Under the pieces are notes generated by a model that was not told the origin of the DNA, did no database searches, and was given only the letters and a program-made list of their open reading frames with translations. The translations under genes and the position numbers were made by a program. A stretch of 64,000 nt of DNA from Faecalicatena_A orotica (GTDB taxonomy: Bacteria > Bacillota > Clostridia > Lachnospirales > Lachnospiraceae): the NCBI RefSeq assembly GCF_040545875.1, contig NZ_JBEPMR010000003.1; one strand, given 5' to 3'. Shown here in pieces: positions 26,572-35,002 of this stretch. Position 1 is the first letter of the stretch; each line of letters begins with the position of its first letter.

Positions 26572-27306
26572 ATGCAGTTACAGAGATTACTAAGCTTTAC
26601 AAGAAAAGCCGTTGATGAATATGACATGATTCAGGAAGGGGACCATATCGCGGTCGGGATATCCGGCGGCAAGGACAGCCTGACCCTGCTCTATGCCCTG
26701 CATGGTCTGAAGCGGTTCTATCCGAAGCACTTTGAACTCAGTGCAGTGACCGTGGACTTAGGTTTTGAAAATTTTGACCTGAGCCCGATACAGGATTTGT
26801 GCAAAGAACTTGGGATTCCTTACCGGATCGTAAAGTCCGAGATATACCATATACTCTTTGATGTGCGCAAGGAGGCGAATCCATGTTCATTGTGCGCAAA
26901 GATGAGGAAAGGGGCACTAAATGATGCTGTTAAGGAAATGGGATGCAACAAGGTGGCATATGCACACCATAAAGATGATATCATAGAAACGATGCTGCTC
27001 TCGCTGATCTTTGAGGGACGTTTCCATTCCTTTTCTCCGAAAACATATCTGGACCGCATGGACCTGACTGTGATTCGTCCTATTATGTTTATTGACGAGA
27101 AAGACGTGATCGGGTTTAAGAATAAATATGACCTGCCGGTTGTGAAGAGTAAATGCCCGGTGGATGGTTATACGAAGCGGCAGTATGCCAAAGAACTCGT
27201 AAAGCAGCTGAATGAGGAGCACCCGGGAGCCAGGGAAAGAATGTTTCATGCAGTCTTAAACGGGAATATCAAGGGATGGCCGGAAAGAATCCCACATATA
27301 AGATAA
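26572..27306 (+). CDS. ttcA: TtcA-family tRNA sulfurtransferase
   Basis: The 244-residue protein is a PP-loop ATPase of the TtcA/TtuA class, which adenylates a tRNA base and inserts sulfur, in TtcA making 2-thiocytidine at position 32. The PP-loop is ISGGKDSLTLL near residues 30-40. Cysteines CSLC (about 105-108) and KCPVDG (about 194) are placed to hold an Fe-S cluster, as in this family. GAGG precedes the ATG by nine bases. The exact modified base is inferred from the family. Confidence 0.88.
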   Translation: MQLQRLLSFTRKAVDEYDMIQEGDHIAVGISGGKDSLTLLYALHGLKRFYPKHFELSAVTVDLGFENFDLSPIQDLCKELGIPYRIVKSEIYHILFDVRKEANPCSLCAKMRKGALNDAVKEMGCNKVAYAHHKDDIIETMLLSLIFEGRFHSFSPKTYLDRMDLTVIRPIMFIDEKDVIGFKNKYDLPVVKSKCPVDGYTKRQYAKELVKQLNEEHPGARERMFHAVLNGNIKGWPERIPHIR

Positions 27307-27334
27307 AATGAAAATACCGGGAACAGAAACATAA

Positions 27335-27370
27335 GGGCAGGGAATGAAAGGTTCACTTCATTCCCTGCCC
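27335..27370. terminator. Hairpin between convergent genes
   Basis: A perfect 14-bp stem (27335-27348 with 27357-27370) with an 8-base loop lies between the ends of the ttcA and cytidylate kinase-like genes. U-runs on either side are poor, so efficiency is uncertain, but position and stem favour a shared terminator. Confidence 0.65.
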
Positions 27371-27400
27371 TGTGCTTATACAGATCCGGACTGTCACAGA

Positions 27401-28048
27401 CTATAGCTTCTTATCTGCTGCAGTAATATCCTGCTTCAATGCAATATACTGTTCGATTGCCTTCGCTGTACCTTCGATCCCAAGTTCGGAACTGCTTAAG
27501 CACAGTTCGTAGCTCTCGGAATCGGACCACTTTTTATTCGTATAATAGTTATAGTAGCTTGCACGCTTCTTGTCTGTCTTAATGATCATATCTTTCGCCT
27601 TGGCATCCGTAAGGTCATAAAGCCTTGCGATACGGCGGATACGTGCATCCAAATCTGCATGGATGAATACACTGACTACATTCTCATAAGATTCCAGTGC
27701 GTAGTCTGCACAGCGTCCGACCAGAATACACGGTCCTTCGTCAGCAATCTTCTTAATTGCATCAAACTGTGCAAGAAAAACCTTATGATTGATGGGCATA
27801 TCGGAATATGTATTCCCCGGATAACCCATTGAATACGTATCCATTACTAGAGAATACAGGAAACTGTTCGTTGGTTTCTCATCGTGGGATTCAAAAATCT
27901 CTTCACAAATCCCGCTCTCTTTTGCAGCTCTTGCAAGCATCTCTTTATCATAAAGCTTGATTCCAAAATACTCTGCTACTTTGTAGCCGATCTCGCGCCC
28001 TGCGCTGCCATACTGTCTGCCGATTGTAATAATTGTGTTTGTTTTCAT
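27401..28048 (-). CDS. Cytidylate kinase-like family protein
   Basis: The 215-residue protein starts MKTNTIITIGRQYGSAGREI, a P-loop variant found in the cytidylate kinase-like family (AAA_26). YFGIKLYDKEML and RCADYALE follow. These proteins resemble CMP kinase but are distinct from the housekeeping Cmk, and their substrate is not established. AAAGGAG lies upstream of the ATG at 28048; a longer start at 28120 would lie within the promoter. It is a single gene with its own promoter and a terminal hairpin. Confidence 0.82.
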   Translation of the reverse strand: MKTNTIITIGRQYGSAGREIGYKVAEYFGIKLYDKEMLARAAKESGICEEIFESHDEKPTNSFLYSLVMDTYSMGYPGNTYSDMPINHKVFLAQFDAIKKIADEGPCILVGRCADYALESYENVVSVFIHADLDARIRRIARLYDLTDAKAKDMIIKTDKKRASYYNYYTNKKWSDSESYELCLSSSELGIEGTAKAIEQYIALKQDITAADKKL

Positions 28049-28111
28049 ATAAGTCACTCTCCTTTGCGTCAAACCAGGCGTTGCCATCCGTTTTCGGATA
28101 ACCTTATTAGT

Positions 28112-28140
28112 ATTATACAAGATGGTGCAGAAATTTACAA
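28112..28140 (-). promoter_or_regulatory. Promoter of the cytidylate kinase-like gene
   Basis: On the minus strand, TTGTAA (28135-28140) and TATAAT (28112-28117) are 17 bases apart. A small ATCCG/CGGAT hairpin (about 28086-28100) lies in the leader. Confidence 0.68.
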
Positions 28141-28204
28141 GAAAAATCCTGTTTATTGTGCAAATTCACCAGTTAATGGCGAACGTATATGCTATAGTAC
28201 GGGC

Positions 28205-29113
28205 TTATTGACGCAATTTCCGGAGGAGTTCTTCAAAGTAGGCGGGCAGGGGGGCATCAAATTCCATGTATTCTCCTGTGCGGGGATGTTTAATTCCGAG
28301 TACTTTGGCATGGAGGGTCTGCCCTTCCAGTTTGAACGGGCATTTGACGGGACCATATACCGCGTCCCCGAGGATCGGGTGGCCAATGCTGGCCATATGC
28401 ACGCGGATCTGGTGGGTGCGTCCGGTTTCCAGCTGGCACTCGATATATGTGTAGGCTCCGAACCGTTCCAGTACTTTATAATGCGTTACAGCCGGCCGGC
28501 CATTTGGCGCATGGGTACTCATCTTCTTCCGGCTGACCGGGTGACGCCCTATGGGGGCGTTGACAGTACCTGTATCTTCTTTTAAGTTTCCGTGTACGAT
28601 GGCGTGGTATTTTCTTGTAATACTGTGATCTTTCAGCTGTTTAGCCAGAGACTGGTGGGCCAGGTCGTTTTTACAGATGATCAGAGAGCCGGTGGTATCC
28701 ATGTCGATCCGGTGTACGATCCCGGGTCTGGATACGCCGTTGATACCGGAAAGGTTGTCCTTGCAGTGAAACATAACCGCATTTACAAGCGTCTGGCTGT
28801 AATGGCCCGGTGCAGGGTGCACGACCATTCCCTTCGGCTTGTTGACGATCAGAATATCATCATCTTCATACAGAATGTCCAGAGGGATATCTTCCGGTAC
28901 AATGTCAGGTACTTCCGGATCCGGCAGGGAAACTGAAACAGCATCCCCGGTATTGACTTTATAATTGGATTTGACCTGATTTCCATTTACGGTAACAAGA
29001 TGCTCCTTAATCAGCTTCTGGATGTGGGAGCGGGAGACATCGGGCATTTCGTCGGAGAGGAACCTGTCGATCCTGCTTCCGGGGACTTCTGCCGTAAAGT
29101 TCAATTCTTCCAT
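28205..29113 (-). CDS. rluD: RluA-family 23S rRNA pseudouridine synthase
   Basis: The 302-residue enzyme turns uridine into pseudouridine in ribosomal RNA. It has an N-terminal S4 RNA-binding domain (SRIDRFLSDEM, SRSHIQKLIKEHLVTVNG) and the RluA catalytic core with GIVHRIDMDTTG holding the nucleophilic aspartate near residue 139. The RluD/YlyB-like layout and its place directly after lspA are standard in Firmicutes. It is the last gene of the cluster that begins with the HlyD-like gene at 33220. Confidence 0.93.
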   Translation of the reverse strand: MEELNFTAEVPGSRIDRFLSDEMPDVSRSHIQKLIKEHLVTVNGNQVKSNYKVNTGDAVSVSLPDPEVPDIVPEDIPLDILYEDDDILIVNKPKGMVVHPAPGHYSQTLVNAVMFHCKDNLSGINGVSRPGIVHRIDMDTTGSLIICKNDLAHQSLAKQLKDHSITRKYHAIVHGNLKEDTGTVNAPIGRHPVSRKKMSTHAPNGRPAVTHYKVLERFGAYTYIECQLETGRTHQIRVHMASIGHPILGDAVYGPVKCPFKLEGQTLHAKVLGIKHPRTGEYMEFDAPLPAYFEELLRKLRQ

Positions 29114-29114
29114 C

Positions 29115-29639
29115 TTAGTTCTGTCCCTTTCTTAATGAAAAACACTTTAACTCATCTTCTTTATAGTAGAACAGGATAGAGACTGCAAATAAAATGCATG
29201 ATACGACTACATAGCAGTCCGCAACATTAAAAATCGGGAAATCAATGAGCTCAAAATAGAAAAAATCTACCACATAGTTCAGCCGCATGCGGTCTATGAG
29301 GTTGCCGAAGGCACCTGCACAGATTAAAACGGAACAGATGCGCAGGATATAGTATCTGCCTGTATGTGGCATTCTGCCGTATAAAAAGCCGATCAGGGCA
29401 ACGATGATGACGGCCCCGGCAGCAAACAGTATCTGCCTGTCCTGCATAATGCCGAAAGCGGCACCGCGGTTTTCCAGATATTCCAGTCTGAATACCCCCT
29501 GCCAGATGACGAACGGGGGCTGGTCCTTCAGATGTGTGACTGCCAGCCACTTCGTAAGCTGATCCAGCACGACAAGAAGGATACAGCTGAAAATTGCAAG
29601 CAGATAGCTTTGAGTTAATTTCGTATTTTTATCTCTCAT
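29115..29639 (-). CDS. lspA: Lipoprotein signal peptidase II
   Basis: LspA cleaves the signal peptide of diacylglyceryl-modified prolipoproteins. The 174-residue protein has four membrane helices and the two catalytic aspartates in FGNLIDRMRLNYVVDFF and IFNVADCYV. NRGAAFGIM is the conserved extracellular motif. One base separates its stop from the rluD start. Several lipoproteins in this window would be its substrates, such as the solute-binding protein at 8662 and the carboxypeptidase at 33610. Confidence 0.97.
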   Translation of the reverse strand: MRDKNTKLTQSYLLAIFSCILLVVLDQLTKWLAVTHLKDQPPFVIWQGVFRLEYLENRGAAFGIMQDRQILFAAGAVIIVALIGFLYGRMPHTGRYYILRICSVLICAGAFGNLIDRMRLNYVVDFFYFELIDFPIFNVADCYVVVSCILFAVSILFYYKEDELKCFSLRKGQN

Positions 29640-29650
29640 GGCTCTTCCTT

Positions 29651-30451
29651 TTATATATATTTATGGATCGTTACAAAAATCCGGTTCTTCTTCGTGCGCG
29701 ATAAAGTTCCGATATACCGGAACTTTCCCATGCCCCTGACGGAAATGATATCTCCCTCTCTTACCTGATAGCTGTTTGTTGTCATCAGGCGTCCGTTTAC
29801 GAATACTTTCGCCCCTTCGATGAGTCCGGTCAGTTTTGTCCTTGAAGAAGAAAACGCCAGTGCCAGCAGGCTGTCCAGCCTGACAGATGCAACCGTGCCT
29901 TTCAGTTCCTCATAGCGGGGTGAGTAATGACAGTCCTCTAAAGTAACCTCCTTTAAAAGCACGCCTGTATGGCGCACCCGGGTAAGCTCATCCTTTAGAA
30001 AAACGCATAAGGCAGACTGTATGAAAATGTAAGCCTGCTTTCCGTCTATTATAATATCTCCCAGTTTTGAGCGTTCAATCCCCAGATTCAGGATTGCCCC
30101 CAGATAATCCCGGTGTGTCAGTTCCTCCGCATATTTATTATGCAGCGGTTCAATGGAAAGCACACAGAACGGAAAATTACAACTGTCCGCCAGCACCGCC
30201 TGTTCTTCCCCGGAATCGGATGCCCCACGCAAATAAAGAGCATCAGGTATAAATGCTGCCATCTGACGCTCTGCTAATTCATATCCGCCGAAAGTGATAT
30301 ACCTTGTATATAGTTGGTCTTTCGGAAGGGAATGTAGTATATTCAATTCATTCAGATTCAGAAAATCCGAATATGTAATGATGTCACGGTGATATGCTGT
30401 CTTTGACAGCTCAATCAGCCTTTTTTCCAATAACTGCTCTTCTTTTAACAT
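29651..30451 (-). CDS. ylmH: YlmH-family S4 RNA-binding protein
   Basis: The 266-residue protein ends in an S4 RNA-binding domain (VRLDSLLALAFSSSRTKLTGLIEGAKVFVNG), preceded by the YlmH-type N-terminal region. YlmH is encoded beside sepF in Gram-positive bacteria. It has been tied to division-site phenotypes in streptococci and to rescue of stalled 50S-peptidyl-tRNA in Bacillus. Eleven bases separate it from lspA. Confidence 0.9.
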   Translation of the reverse strand: MLKEEQLLEKRLIELSKTAYHRDIITYSDFLNLNELNILHSLPKDQLYTRYITFGGYELAERQMAAFIPDALYLRGASDSGEEQAVLADSCNFPFCVLSIEPLHNKYAEELTHRDYLGAILNLGIERSKLGDIIIDGKQAYIFIQSALCVFLKDELTRVRHTGVLLKEVTLEDCHYSPRYEELKGTVASVRLDSLLALAFSSSRTKLTGLIEGAKVFVNGRLMTTNSYQVREGDIISVRGMGKFRYIGTLSRTKKNRIFVTIHKYI

Positions 30452-30489
30452 ATCAGAATAAACTGCTTCCTCTTAGTAACTGCTTATGA

Positions 30490-31020
30490 TTAGTATCTGC
30501 CTCTTACATTTGCCGACTCCATAGAACCGCCCAGCAGATCCTGAAGATCACCGGAAATATCTACGTTCGTAGGTGTCACAAGGAAAATGTAATTAGAAAT
30601 CTTCTGAAGGTTGCCGCTGATGGCAAATGTCGCACCGGAAATAAAATCTATGATACGCTGTGCGATCTCCAGATCCATACCTTCTAAGTTCAGGATTACG
30701 GTACGTCCTGCCAGCAGAGTTTCCGTGATCTCTCTGGAGTCATCCACAGATGCCGGTTTGACAACGCAGACCTCCATGTTGGCGTTCCTTCTGGATGCAG
30801 GCTGGCGCATCGGCGTTACTTTATTGCCTGCCTGTGCATATTTCTTATCTTCCTGGATATCAAAATCGTCGTACTCATCTTTTCCTTTTTTATTAAACAG
30901 AGAACGGCGTGGTTTTTCATCAAAATCGTCATCATCAAATTCATCATCATAGATATCGTCATCATCATACTCATCGTCATTCAATTTCATGATGTCTAAA
31001 AATTTATCAAACACACCCAT
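30490..31020 (-). CDS. sepF: Cell division protein SepF
   Basis: SepF anchors and bundles FtsZ at the septum. The 176-residue protein has a short amphipathic N terminus (MGVFDKFLDIMKL), a strongly acidic linker (about 15-50) and the C-terminal SepF domain with NLEGMDLEIAQRIIDFISG and the final MESANVRGRY tail. Its position between yggS and ylmH is the usual one. Confidence 0.95.
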   Translation of the reverse strand: MGVFDKFLDIMKLNDDEYDDDDIYDDEFDDDDFDEKPRRSLFNKKGKDEYDDFDIQEDKKYAQAGNKVTPMRQPASRRNANMEVCVVKPASVDDSREITETLLAGRTVILNLEGMDLEIAQRIIDFISGATFAISGNLQKISNYIFLVTPTNVDISGDLQDLLGGSMESANVRGRY

Positions 31021-31095
31021 GTTTACACTCCTATCTTATGCCTTTTTCGTGCATAATTTATTTTTAAAGCACTTTCTGTTCCGGTATACTGATGC

Positions 31096-31788
31096 CTAAA
31101 CGGCATAGTTCCTGGCACCAAAGATTCCGGTCCCAACGCGGACCATTGTCGCTCCTTCTTCGATTGCGACTTCATAATCATTGGTCATCCCCATTGAAAG
31201 TATGCTCACATTAACATTATCAATGTTTTTCATCCCAATGTCAACAGATAATTTATGTAAATTTGCGAAAATTGGGCGGTTTTCCTCGGGATTTTCAACA
31301 AAAGGCGCGATAGTCATAAGCCCGCATACGCGCAGATGTGGAAATGTGGCTATTTTTTCTACAAATGGAATTACTTCCTCAACTTTCAGTCCGAACTTAC
31401 TTTCCTCCTCTGCCACGTTTACTTCGATGAGGACTCTGGCCGTGATATTACGCTTGGCAGCCTCCTTTTCAATCGTCTCTGCGAGCTTCAGGGTATCAAC
31501 AGAATGGATCAGGTCCACTTTATCTATGATGTATTTTACTTTGTTCGTCTGAAGGTGTCCGATCATATGCCAGTGAATATCGTCAGGGAGGAGGCCGTGT
31601 TTCTCATCCAGTTCCTGCACTTTATTTTCACCAAAGACCCTCACTCCCAGCTCATAGGCTTCTTTTAAGACCGGCAGCGGCTTCGTCTTACTGACTGCAA
31701 TCAGTGTCACCTCACTGCGGTCACGGCCGGACCTGTCACAGGCGGCCTGAATCTTTGCCTCTACTTCCATAAGCTGTTCTTTTAACAT
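31096..31788 (-). CDS. yggS: YggS-family pyridoxal phosphate homeostasis protein
   Basis: The 230-residue alanine racemase-fold protein binds pyridoxal phosphate on the lysine in LIAVSKTKP (about residue 34) and keeps PLP levels balanced. Other family marks are VFGENKVQEL, WHMIGHLQTNKVKYI and LSMGMTNDYEVAIEEGAT. AAGGAG precedes the start. It lies directly upstream of sepF, as ylmE does in Bacillus. Confidence 0.95.
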   Translation of the reverse strand: MLKEQLMEVEAKIQAACDRSGRDRSEVTLIAVSKTKPLPVLKEAYELGVRVFGENKVQELDEKHGLLPDDIHWHMIGHLQTNKVKYIIDKVDLIHSVDTLKLAETIEKEAAKRNITARVLIEVNVAEEESKFGLKVEEVIPFVEKIATFPHLRVCGLMTIAPFVENPEENRPIFANLHKLSVDIGMKNIDNVNVSILSMGMTNDYEVAIEEGATMVRVGTGIFGARNYAV

Positions 31789-31837
31789 GTTCTTTCACTC
31801 CTTATTTGATGATATAGTTGTAACACAATTTCTAATT

Positions 31838-33220
31838 CTATTGAAAAACGACTTCCTCGTCATCGACTGTCTCACCGTCCTGCACGATATGGTCATAATT
31901 GTACAGTCCGTAGGAATCACCCTCCTGTACAATATAATATTCATCACTCTCACACAGTATCGTTACCTGTCTGAATACAGCGTAGCCCTTGTTGATGTTA
32001 TAGACCCCTTTTAACGGCTCCGTCTTTGAAAGCTGGAGTGTCTCGGAGGAATCAGGGCGTACGAGGACGGTTCCTTTGTCAAATTCCGCGGGATTCAGGT
32101 ATACCGTGCCGTCATCCGTTGTTTTATAGATATTCACAGTCTGGAAAACTGTGGACCCACCTCTTTTCTGTATCATAACCCCCGACGAAGAGCTGTTCCC
32201 CCCTGTCGTGATATAACTGTCGGGAACAGCATAAAAATCTTTATCCACGACAGCACTTTTCGGAATTTTCAGCCCACTTTCATCCTCGCGGATCAATTCA
32301 ACGTTCAGGAATCTTTCACCGGCGTAGCGGATCATGGAATTGTCGTAATCCAGTTTCCCATAAAAGTCCCCGCCTTTTTTCAAAATGGAAAAATCCGCCC
32401 AGAGTGCTTCACTGTCCTTGTCAATCCGTGTCTTAATGTAGGTAACGTCGGAAAGCTCCGATGCGGTATCCTTTTCAAGCGGAACGATGATGGACCAGTT
32501 CTCGCTCGTGACAAGTTTATAGGCAGGATCGCCCTTCTTTACCTGTACGTTGTCCCCGCGGACGGTATGCTTATAGTTACTTCTGTCAAAGTCTGCCTTT
32601 TCAAAAGAATCCGCAGTCACGGATTCGTACCCGTCATAGCTCAACACAATAATACCATCTGCTGGTGTTGTGAAAATATCCGCACTGCCGCCGTTCTGGG
32701 CAATCACAGCGTCCATCTGCGCGGTCTTTGTCTGGTTGGACGCGTCCAGCAGGGCATTGTCGACCTCATTTTTCAGAGAATAAACAGAGGAAAACTTCTG
32801 CGGGTTGAAATTCTCATTAAAACTTTGTGTCTTGACAACCAGCGAGGTCATCTCGTCCGAACTTAAAGCAGCACCCTCTGAATCCGTATCCGCACTGTAG
32901 TTTAACTTACCCGTGGTGACGGCATAAATGTTTGTACCGGCCTTCACCTTGCTGTTCTCGTTTTGAAAATAATTAATATAACCCGTCTTTTCCGCATCCA
33001 CTACGGTCTCGCTACGTATGACAAGCCCTGTGTATGAATTGTCTTTTAAAATACTGCCTTCGCGTACCTCATATATAGAGATTTTCTTGGAAGATGCATA
33101 CATGATAATCGTAACTACGAGATAGATGAACACAATGGCAAATAAAAAAATACCGATATTCATCTCCCGCTTTCTTTTATATTTTTTGAGGCTTATGGAA
33201 TTGTCTTTCTGTGATGCCAA
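31838..33220 (-). CDS. HlyD-like membrane adaptor protein
   Basis: The 460-residue protein has a basic cytoplasmic start, one membrane helix (about 21-42), and a large extracytoplasmic part. That part has lipoyl/beta-barrel elements near both ends (LKDNSYTGLVIRSETVV; ADGIIVLSYDGYES) and a helical hairpin between, as in HlyD-type efflux adaptors. No cognate ABC or MFS exporter gene lies nearby. Its position at the head of the yggS-sepF-ylmH cluster suggests a link to envelope growth, which is inferred only. The start is TTG, eight bases after GGAGGAG. Confidence 0.75.
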   Translation of the reverse strand: MASQKDNSISLKKYKRKREMNIGIFLFAIVFIYLVVTIIMYASSKKISIYEVREGSILKDNSYTGLVIRSETVVDAEKTGYINYFQNENSKVKAGTNIYAVTTGKLNYSADTDSEGAALSSDEMTSLVVKTQSFNENFNPQKFSSVYSLKNEVDNALLDASNQTKTAQMDAVIAQNGGSADIFTTPADGIIVLSYDGYESVTADSFEKADFDRSNYKHTVRGDNVQVKKGDPAYKLVTSENWSIIVPLEKDTASELSDVTYIKTRIDKDSEALWADFSILKKGGDFYGKLDYDNSMIRYAGERFLNVELIREDESGLKIPKSAVVDKDFYAVPDSYITTGGNSSSSGVMIQKRGGSTVFQTVNIYKTTDDGTVYLNPAEFDKGTVLVRPDSSETLQLSKTEPLKGVYNINKGYAVFRQVTILCESDEYYIVQEGDSYGLYNYDHIVQDGETVDDEEVVFQ

Positions 33221-33261
33221 ATCTAACTCCTCCGTAAAATCTTTAATTTTATAACTTTAAC

Positions 33262-33290
33262 AGTATAACATTTTTAAATGTATATTTCCA
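33262..33290 (-). promoter_or_regulatory. Promoter of the HlyD-like/yggS/sepF cluster
   Basis: On the minus strand, TGGAAA (33285-33290) and TATACT (33262-33267) are 17 bases apart, about 42 bases before the HlyD-like start. The -35 box is only a four-of-six match. Confidence 0.45.
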
Positions 33291-33339
33291 GTTTTTGTGG
33301 CAATAATAAGAGCATTGATATTGAAAAGGAGGAAATAAT

Positions 33340-33543
33340 ATGAAGTGGTTCGATAACACTGCTCTTACCATTGTGATTATTGGAGCGGTCAACTGGCTTC
33401 TGGTTGGCATTTTTCGATTTGATTTAGTAGCCTTTCTCTTTGGAAATTTAAGCTGGCTTTCCAGAATAATTTATACGATCGTTGGCCTTTGCGGCCTCTA
33501 TCTGATCAGTCTTTTTGGCAGAATCAATAACATGTCAGAATAA
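33340..33543 (+). CDS. DUF378-family small membrane protein
   Basis: The 67-residue protein has two hydrophobic helices (ALTIVIIGAVNWLLVGIF and IIYTIVGLCGLYLISLF) with the typical DUF378 signature INWxLVG between them. Function is unknown. GGAGG lies upstream. It stands alone, divergent from the HlyD-like gene and convergent with the carboxypeptidase gene. Confidence 0.88.
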   Translation: MKWFDNTALTIVIIGAVNWLLVGIFRFDLVAFLFGNLSWLSRIIYTIVGLCGLYLISLFGRINNMSE

Positions 33544-33552
33544 ATGAAAGAG

Positions 33553-33609
33553 AAAAAAAGCAGGATCTTATGATATCACATCTGGTATCATAAGGTTCTG
33601 CTTTTTGTT
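33553..33609. terminator. Bidirectional terminator
   Basis: AGCAGGATCTTATGATA (33559-33575) pairs almost fully with TATCATAAGGTTCTGCT (33586-33602). It is flanked by an A-run before and TTTTTGTTTT after. It can stop the DUF378 transcript on the plus strand and the long minus-strand run that ends with the carboxypeptidase gene. Confidence 0.9.
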
Positions 33610-34617
33610 TTACTCGGTATCATAACTGCCGCCTGCTGCTCCTGCTGCAAGCAGATTCGTCATATCATCATAGAGGATCGTTTTGTCATCTGCACCCATA
33701 ACGATCGATATGTAAGGATTATCTTCCAGATCCTGGGAATACAGGATGACACAGGACCCGGCCTCATCAGTCGTCCCTGTCTTGCCTCCGAAAATATTGA
33801 CCCCGTAAGGCGCATACGCTTCCCCCAGGGAATAATAATTCGTCGGCAGCCACTGTTCTGTACGGTAAACACCGTCCGCCCCGGTCAGTTCCCCTGTATA
33901 GGAGGGCAGCGAGATAATATCCAGAAACCGCTGGTCCTTCACACATGCATTGAACATCAGGTACAGGTCATATGCAGTTGTGTAGTGATCTTCGTCCTGA
34001 AGTCCATGTGGGTTCACAAAATGTGTATTCGTGGCCCCGAGTGCTTTTGCTTCCCGGTTCATCATGGCGGCAAATTCTTCCACGCTTCCGGCGAGATGCT
34101 CGGCTATCGCCACGGCACAGTCGTTGCCGGAGTGCAGGACAAGGCCGCACAGTAAATCATAAAGACTGATCTGGTCACCGGTACGGAGGTTACAGGTCTG
34201 CTCATCTGCCGCAAAATCAGTCGCATTGCTGCTGACTGTCACAATGTCGTCGAGATTGCCGTATTTCAGTGTCAGATAGGCTGTCATAACCTTTGTCGTA
34301 CTTGCAGGAAAAAGCTTCTCGTGGAGCTGGTATGCATACAGTACTTCCTCATCTTTCAGATCGAACAATCCCGCAGCATGGAGACTGGTATCCTCAGTGA
34401 ACCCAGCCAGAGGGACATCCTTGTCAGTCACGCATAAATCCTCTGCGAACAGGCTTCCCTGATACAGGTTCTTATCGTAATTCGAATGTTCATAGGCGGC
34501 TGCCTGGTCATATGACGGTCTGAAACCACAGCCGGTTGTAGTGAAAGCCAGAATCAGACAGACTGCAGCCCCCAATTTTCTTTTAGTTTTTGTTTTTATA
34601 TATCTCACGCCAGTCAA
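33610..34617 (-). CDS. D-alanyl-D-alanine carboxypeptidase lipoprotein
   Basis: This penicillin-binding protein of the DacF/PBP5 class trims the terminal D-Ala from peptidoglycan stem peptides. The 335-residue product has a signal segment ending in a lipobox-like TTTGC, so it is probably a lipoprotein, and the three active-site motifs STTK, SGN (HSGNDCAV) and KTG (GGKTGTTDEAG). The start is a TTG at 34617, four bases after GGGGAG; GTG at 34608 is possible. Either lies inside the end of mgsA, a 35-base overlap, which suggests coupled translation. It closes the minus-strand cell-shape run. Confidence 0.92.
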   Translation of the reverse strand: MTGVRYIKTKTKRKLGAAVCLILAFTTTGCGFRPSYDQAAAYEHSNYDKNLYQGSLFAEDLCVTDKDVPLAGFTEDTSLHAAGLFDLKDEEVLYAYQLHEKLFPASTTKVMTAYLTLKYGNLDDIVTVSSNATDFAADEQTCNLRTGDQISLYDLLCGLVLHSGNDCAVAIAEHLAGSVEEFAAMMNREAKALGATNTHFVNPHGLQDEDHYTTAYDLYLMFNACVKDQRFLDIISLPSYTGELTGADGVYRTEQWLPTNYYSLGEAYAPYGVNIFGGKTGTTDEAGSCVILYSQDLEDNPYISIVMGADDKTILYDDMTNLLAAGAAGGSYDTE

Positions 34618-34987
34618 GATCTCCCCTGTCTAATGCTAATATCAATGCTTCTGCTGTGGCAATATTTGTCGCGATCGGAATATTGTACATATCACACAGG
34701 CGTACAATGTCGTTGACATTCGGTTCATGTGAGCGCGGGGTCAGAGGATCACGGAAAAAAATCAGAAGGTCCATCTCATTATGTTCGATCTGTGCCCCGA
34801 TCTGCTGGTTTCCGCCCAGATGCCCGGCAAGATATTTGTGGATATTCAGATTTGTCACGCTTTCAACCAGCATACCTGTGGTCTCTGTAGCAAACAGATG
34901 GTGCTTGCTCAATATCCCCCTGTAGGCGATACAGAAGTTCTGCATTAATTTCTTTTTGGCATCATGTGCCACTAATCCTATGTTCAT
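34583..34987 (-). CDS. mgsA: Methylglyoxal synthase
   Basis: MgsA converts dihydroxyacetone phosphate to methylglyoxal, a bypass of glycolysis used when phosphate is short or sugar uptake is excessive. The 134-residue protein shows NIGLVAHDAKK, FATETTGMLV, HLGGNQQIGAQI and FFRDPLTPRSHEPNVND, the conserved active-site segments. It overlaps the carboxypeptidase gene and follows rodA by 15 bases. The link of this metabolic gene with shape genes is common in Clostridia. Confidence 0.96.
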   Translation of the reverse strand: MNIGLVAHDAKKKLMQNFCIAYRGILSKHHLFATETTGMLVESVTNLNIHKYLAGHLGGNQQIGAQIEHNEMDLLIFFRDPLTPRSHEPNVNDIVRLCDMYNIPIATNIATAEALILALDRGDLDWREIYKNKN

Positions 34988-35002
34988 AGCTGCTACTCTC
35001 CT

